Shown: positions 49,181-51,695 of the stretch, in pieces
Numbering within the stretch: the first letter of the stretch is position 1
Layout: each line of letters opens with the position of its first letter
Origin: Candidatus Bathyarchaeia archaeon
Lineage (GTDB): Archaea; Thermoproteota; Bathyarchaeia; Hecatellales; Hecatellaceae
NCBI GenBank assembly: GCA_038883335.1
Contig: JAVZMI010000001.1
Location: 1 to 51,695 of the forward strand
Reading direction: 5' to 3'
Length of the DNA: 51,695 nucleotides
Program-made: the position numbers and the translations under genes
The notes under the pieces: model-generated
Seen by the model: only the letters and a program-made list of their open reading frames with translations
What the model was told of the DNA's origin: nothing
The model's database searches: none

Positions 49181-49396
49181 TTCGAGTGCCTCAACTGTCG
49201 CGGTACCAATGTAAATTTGATATGGCTCGAAGTTCCCGTTATCGAGGCTTTGTTATGATTTTCGGCTATTAGTTCATTCAACTTTGGGCATCATACTCGG
49301 GGTGGCAATGTATATTATTTATGCAGCCCAAAGGGAAAATAAATATTGGTCATCAGCTATGATGCGATAGATGACATCTAAAACTCGTGAAGTTTA
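49181..49396. promoter_or_regulatory. Divergent promoter region of permease and metalloprotease genes
   Basis: 216 bases with A/T-rich boxes on the plus strand at about 49309-49320 (GTATATTATTTATG) and 49335-49345 (AAAATAAATATT), 50-90 bases before the metalloprotease ATG. No RNA gene or repeat was seen. Confidence 0.35.
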
Positions 49397-51307
49397 ATGA
49401 GATCACTCAAAGGTTTGTTAATTTTCCTAATCACCATAATACTCCTAACGTCCTCTAGTTTTCAGGCAACACCCTCAAGCCGCTACCTACTCCACGCTAA
49501 TCGCATTTTCAGCGATATAGTTGGAGTTTATGCCACCGACGTAACAAACCAACCACCTGGAGGTGCAAATGAAACTACCGCTATGCTTTCCCAGATGATG
49601 AGCCGCGTTGAAAACATCAGAGGTTTAAAATTTCTAGAGGCCGTGCGTGTTGAATCCATCAGCCGAAGCGAGTACGCCAACCAATACCGTGGCGAGACGA
49701 CGAGTGTCTCCGAAGAGTTTTGGGAGCTAGCTCAGCAAGAGTATGAAGCATTATACCTTCTAGAGGAGGGTGTAAGCGCACGAAGCGAGTCTGAGTCATT
49801 CTATACAGCAGCAATTCTCGGCTTTTATGACGCAGACAAAGATGAGATAGTTCTCGTAGATAGCTTAGAGGAGCTGGATGAGGGAACCTTAGCTCATGAG
49901 TTGGCTCATGCCCTCATAGACCAGTACTACCCTCAGACCTTTGGTTTCTCTTCAAACCTCACCGATGAGTCTTTCGCTGTATACGCGCTCTTGGAAGGTG
50001 ACGCGTGCCTCGTAGAGGCAGAGTACCGAGAGAGTTTCATGGATCAGGGTACTGGCGGCGGCGTTATTGGAAGCCGTACAATAGCTCATCTTCCCGGCTT
50101 CACTGTGATTCAAATATTCCCCTACCTAGAGGGTGTAAACTTCGTATCGCAGCTTAGAAAGCTTAAAGGCGGATGGTGGGGTGTAAACCGCGTCTATGAT
50201 GGCTTGCCACAAAGCACGGAGCAGATAATCCATGTTGAACGTTATGGAACTGACTTCCCTACAGAGATTATAGTACCTGATAGAGTATCAGAAGGTTGGA
50301 GGCTCTTGGGGAGAGACACCCTAGGCGAGTTTGCAATATTCACAATGTTTCTCGACAAGAATCAAGTGCATGCATCCATTAACAAGCTGACCAGAACTCC
50401 TACCTACTCCTCGCCGCTATCTGATGGTTGGGATGGTGACGATATGGCTGTCTATAAGAATAGTGAAGGGCTGTATGGCTACGTATGGCAGATCATCTGG
50501 GATTCAGAGAGAGATGCAGAGGAGTTCATAATTGGCTATGAGGACATGCTCCTCGATATGGGCGCAACACTGGCAGAAGGTATATGGCGGATTGACTCGA
50601 ACGACTTCGTAAAAATTTGGCGTGAGGGAAGGGTTACATGTATCGTCAACGGTCCAACTCCGGAGGAGATCTCCGAGATATACCCGCCTAGGAAGCCGGT
50701 CTATTACAACGTTACATTCAACGCTCCAGACGGCGTCGATTTAGTCATAGATGATGTAACCTACAATTCACATGATCTGCCGGTCTCCTTCCTATGGCAG
50801 GATGGCTCTATCCACACCTTCGCGACGCCGCAGAAGGTGGCAGTTGGCGAGAGGGTCCGATGGGCCTTTCTGCGCTGGGATGACGGCTCCGATGCAACTG
50901 AGAGGGCGGTAACCGTTGACCGTGCGTATAGTTACAATGTTACATTCAAACTCCAATATTATCTCCAAATAGAGTCACCTTACGGTGACCCTACAGGTGA
51001 AGGGTGGTACGACGCTGGTACGTTAGCTAATATATCGGTTACTAGCCCCTACGGTCCATCTGGGCGTTATGTCTTCACTGGATGGAGCGGTGATTTAACA
51101 GCAGCTTCAACCAATGCAACAGTTTTAATGGATTCACCTAAGAGAGTGGTTGCCAATTGGGGTCACGAGTATACGCAGGTATTCACCATAGTTCTCCCGG
51201 TCGCTGTGGCTCTTGTGGCTGTCCTCAGCATCTTTTTAACCATTAAGCGTAAAACAATAAAGGCACCTCAAATCGTCAATAAAGGTGGCAACCTAACTAT
51301 AGATTGA
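49397..51307 (+). CDS. Secreted, membrane-anchored HExxH metalloprotease-like protein
   Basis: 636 residues. Residues 1-25 are a signal peptide (KGLLIFLITIILLTSSS). Residues about 30-430 are an extracellular domain with the zinc motif H167-E-L-A-H171 in TLAHELAHALIDQYY and a candidate third ligand E200 in VYALLEGDACLVEAEY, 29 residues on, a gluzincin-like spacing. From about 435 two beta-rich modules with Y-N-V-T-F and FTGWSGD-type motifs resemble the bacterial InlB/Flg_new repeat (YNVTFNAPDGVDLVI, WLQIESPYGDP-like YLQIESPYGDP). A transmembrane helix (about 595-615) and basic tail KRKTIK end it, anchoring the protein outside the cell. Several N-x-S/T sequons (NETT, NLTD, NVTF) fit an archaeal glycoprotein. 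Confidence 0.85.
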   Translation: MRSLKGLLIFLITIILLTSSSFQATPSSRYLLHANRIFSDIVGVYATDVTNQPPGGANETTAMLSQMMSRVENIRGLKFLEAVRVESISRSEYANQYRGETTSVSEEFWELAQQEYEALYLLEEGVSARSESESFYTAAILGFYDADKDEIVLVDSLEELDEGTLAHELAHALIDQYYPQTFGFSSNLTDESFAVYALLEGDACLVEAEYRESFMDQGTGGGVIGSRTIAHLPGFTVIQIFPYLEGVNFVSQLRKLKGGWWGVNRVYDGLPQSTEQIIHVERYGTDFPTEIIVPDRVSEGWRLLGRDTLGEFAIFTMFLDKNQVHASINKLTRTPTYSSPLSDGWDGDDMAVYKNSEGLYGYVWQIIWDSERDAEEFIIGYEDMLLDMGATLAEGIWRIDSNDFVKIWREGRVTCIVNGPTPEEISEIYPPRKPVYYNVTFNAPDGVDLVIDDVTYNSHDLPVSFLWQDGSIHTFATPQKVAVGERVRWAFLRWDDGSDATERAVTVDRAYSYNVTFKLQYYLQIESPYGDPTGEGWYDAGTLANISVTSPYGPSGRYVFTGWSGDLTAASTNATVLMDSPKRVVANWGHEYTQVFTIVLPVAVALVAVLSIFLTIKRKTIKAPQIVNKGGNLTID

Positions 51308-51695
51308 AGCCCACCACCGCCGTGCCTAACAAGCGATCCTCAACCGAGATTTTTAACATTTTTTTTAGGAGAAGATCCGTGGGTGGGGATGGAAACCCGA
51401 TGACCGCGTTCCTAGCTCCAGCCTCTTCAAGTTTTGGGAGAGGCTTCGGTGGGAAAACCACTAGGGGCGCGTTAGCGACGAGCTGCCTGATAGGTGGTAT
51501 CTTGTCGCGGAATATAACAAAGTTACCCATAATCACGACATCTCCCCTACGCTTAAAATCCTCCAATTCTCTAGGATCATTAACCTCCATGCCAAACACG
51601 TCGCCCTCCCATATCAGGAGAACCTCCGATCCCTCCGGCCACTCAAACTCGGCATCCGTTATCAATACTAGGCTAATATCACGTGACAGAGCCGA
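51297..51695 (-). CDS. Partial uncharacterised protein, 5' end beyond window
   Basis: The frame stays open to the right edge (133 codons visible), so the N terminus is missing; a TTG at 51663-51665 would be possible but upstream codons (SRDISLVLITDAE) read like continuous coding sequence. Visible part: alternating alpha/beta with WPEGSEVLLIWEGDVFGMEVNDPRELEDFKRRGDVVIMGNFVIF and APLVVFPPKPLPKLEEAGARNAVIGFPSPPTD, suggesting a Rossmann-like or similar nucleotide-binding fold. I do not recognise the family. Its 3' end overlaps the end of the metalloprotease gene by 11 bases (convergent). Confidence 0.6.
   Translation of the reverse strand, partial: SALSRDISLVLITDAEFEWPEGSEVLLIWEGDVFGMEVNDPRELEDFKRRGDVVIMGNFVIFRDKIPPIRQLVANAPLVVFPPKPLPKLEEAGARNAVIGFPSPPTDLLLKKMLKISVEDRLLGTAVVGFNL

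Noticed and set aside
1-51695. CRISPR arrays, rRNA, tRNA genes, insertion sequences and replication origin repeats.
   Set aside because: None seen: no regularly spaced repeats, no cloverleaf with a matching acceptor stem and T-loop, no transposase, and no clustered origin-recognition boxes in the intergenic gaps, all of which are under about 300 bases.

Overview
The window is a gene-dense archaeal chromosome segment, most likely from a TACK-lineage archaeon; a Bathyarchaeia-type acetyl-CoA-pathway organism fits best, but this is inferred from gene content only. The archaeal markers are GatDE amidotransferase, archaeosine tRNA-guanine transglycosylase, RNA polymerase subunit P, two Sm-like proteins, RadA, NucS, HerA-NurA-Mre11-Rad50, archaeal-type SAM synthetase, the short form of PurA, an EMC6-like membrane protein and cdhAB. 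Promoters are TATA-type, GTG and TTG starts are common, and many starts and stops overlap by 4 bases. I saw no rRNA, tRNA, CRISPR array or insertion sequence, and no gap between genes exceeds about 300 bases.

Layout. 0-4 kb: an AT-rich methyltransferase, then the carbon monoxide dehydrogenase genes cdhA-cdhB (minus) without the other acetyl-CoA synthase genes. 4-11 kb: SmAP3-like protein, tgtA, rpoP (a 55-residue gene overlapping the end of tgtA), a RuvC/YqgF-fold coiled-coil protein, and a minus-strand operon nucS - methyltransferase - SmAP - SAM synthetase. 11-18 kb: radA and a small partner, an EMC6-like membrane protein, rqcH, a CBS/zinc-ribbon protein, a B3/4-domain protein, and a thiolase/DUF35 pair. 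18-22 kb: a four-subunit flavin/iron-sulfur dehydrogenase resembling dye-linked L-proline dehydrogenase. 22-32 kb: Trm5-like methyltransferase, UPF0282 hydrolase, pyrG, adenine deaminase and a phosphoribosyltransferase, methylthioadenosine phosphorylase, Dph6-like ligase, a ferritin-like protein and purA: largely nucleotide metabolism and translation-factor or tRNA modification.

32.6-43.3 kb is the most unusual region. Ten consecutive minus-strand genes carry the end-resection set rad50, mre11, herA and nurA, preceded by a second, divergent HerA-NurA pair. That pair ends a tightly overlapping operon of four small paralogous winged-helix proteins. A perfect 7-bp inverted repeat (5-bp spacer) and several related ACGTAAT-like half sites lie directly upstream of the operon's TATA box. 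I know of no described system with this composition; it is my main candidate for an undescribed one, either DNA repair/recombination or defence.

43.4-51.7 kb: elp3-gatD-gatE (tRNA U34 modification and Gln-tRNA amidation), a TSUP-family permease, a secreted membrane-anchored HExxH metalloprotease, and a partial unidentified gene running off the right edge.

Two genes, cdhA and the Dph6-like ligase, have clear family sequence upstream of any in-frame ATG, GTG or TTG, so their real starts need attention.
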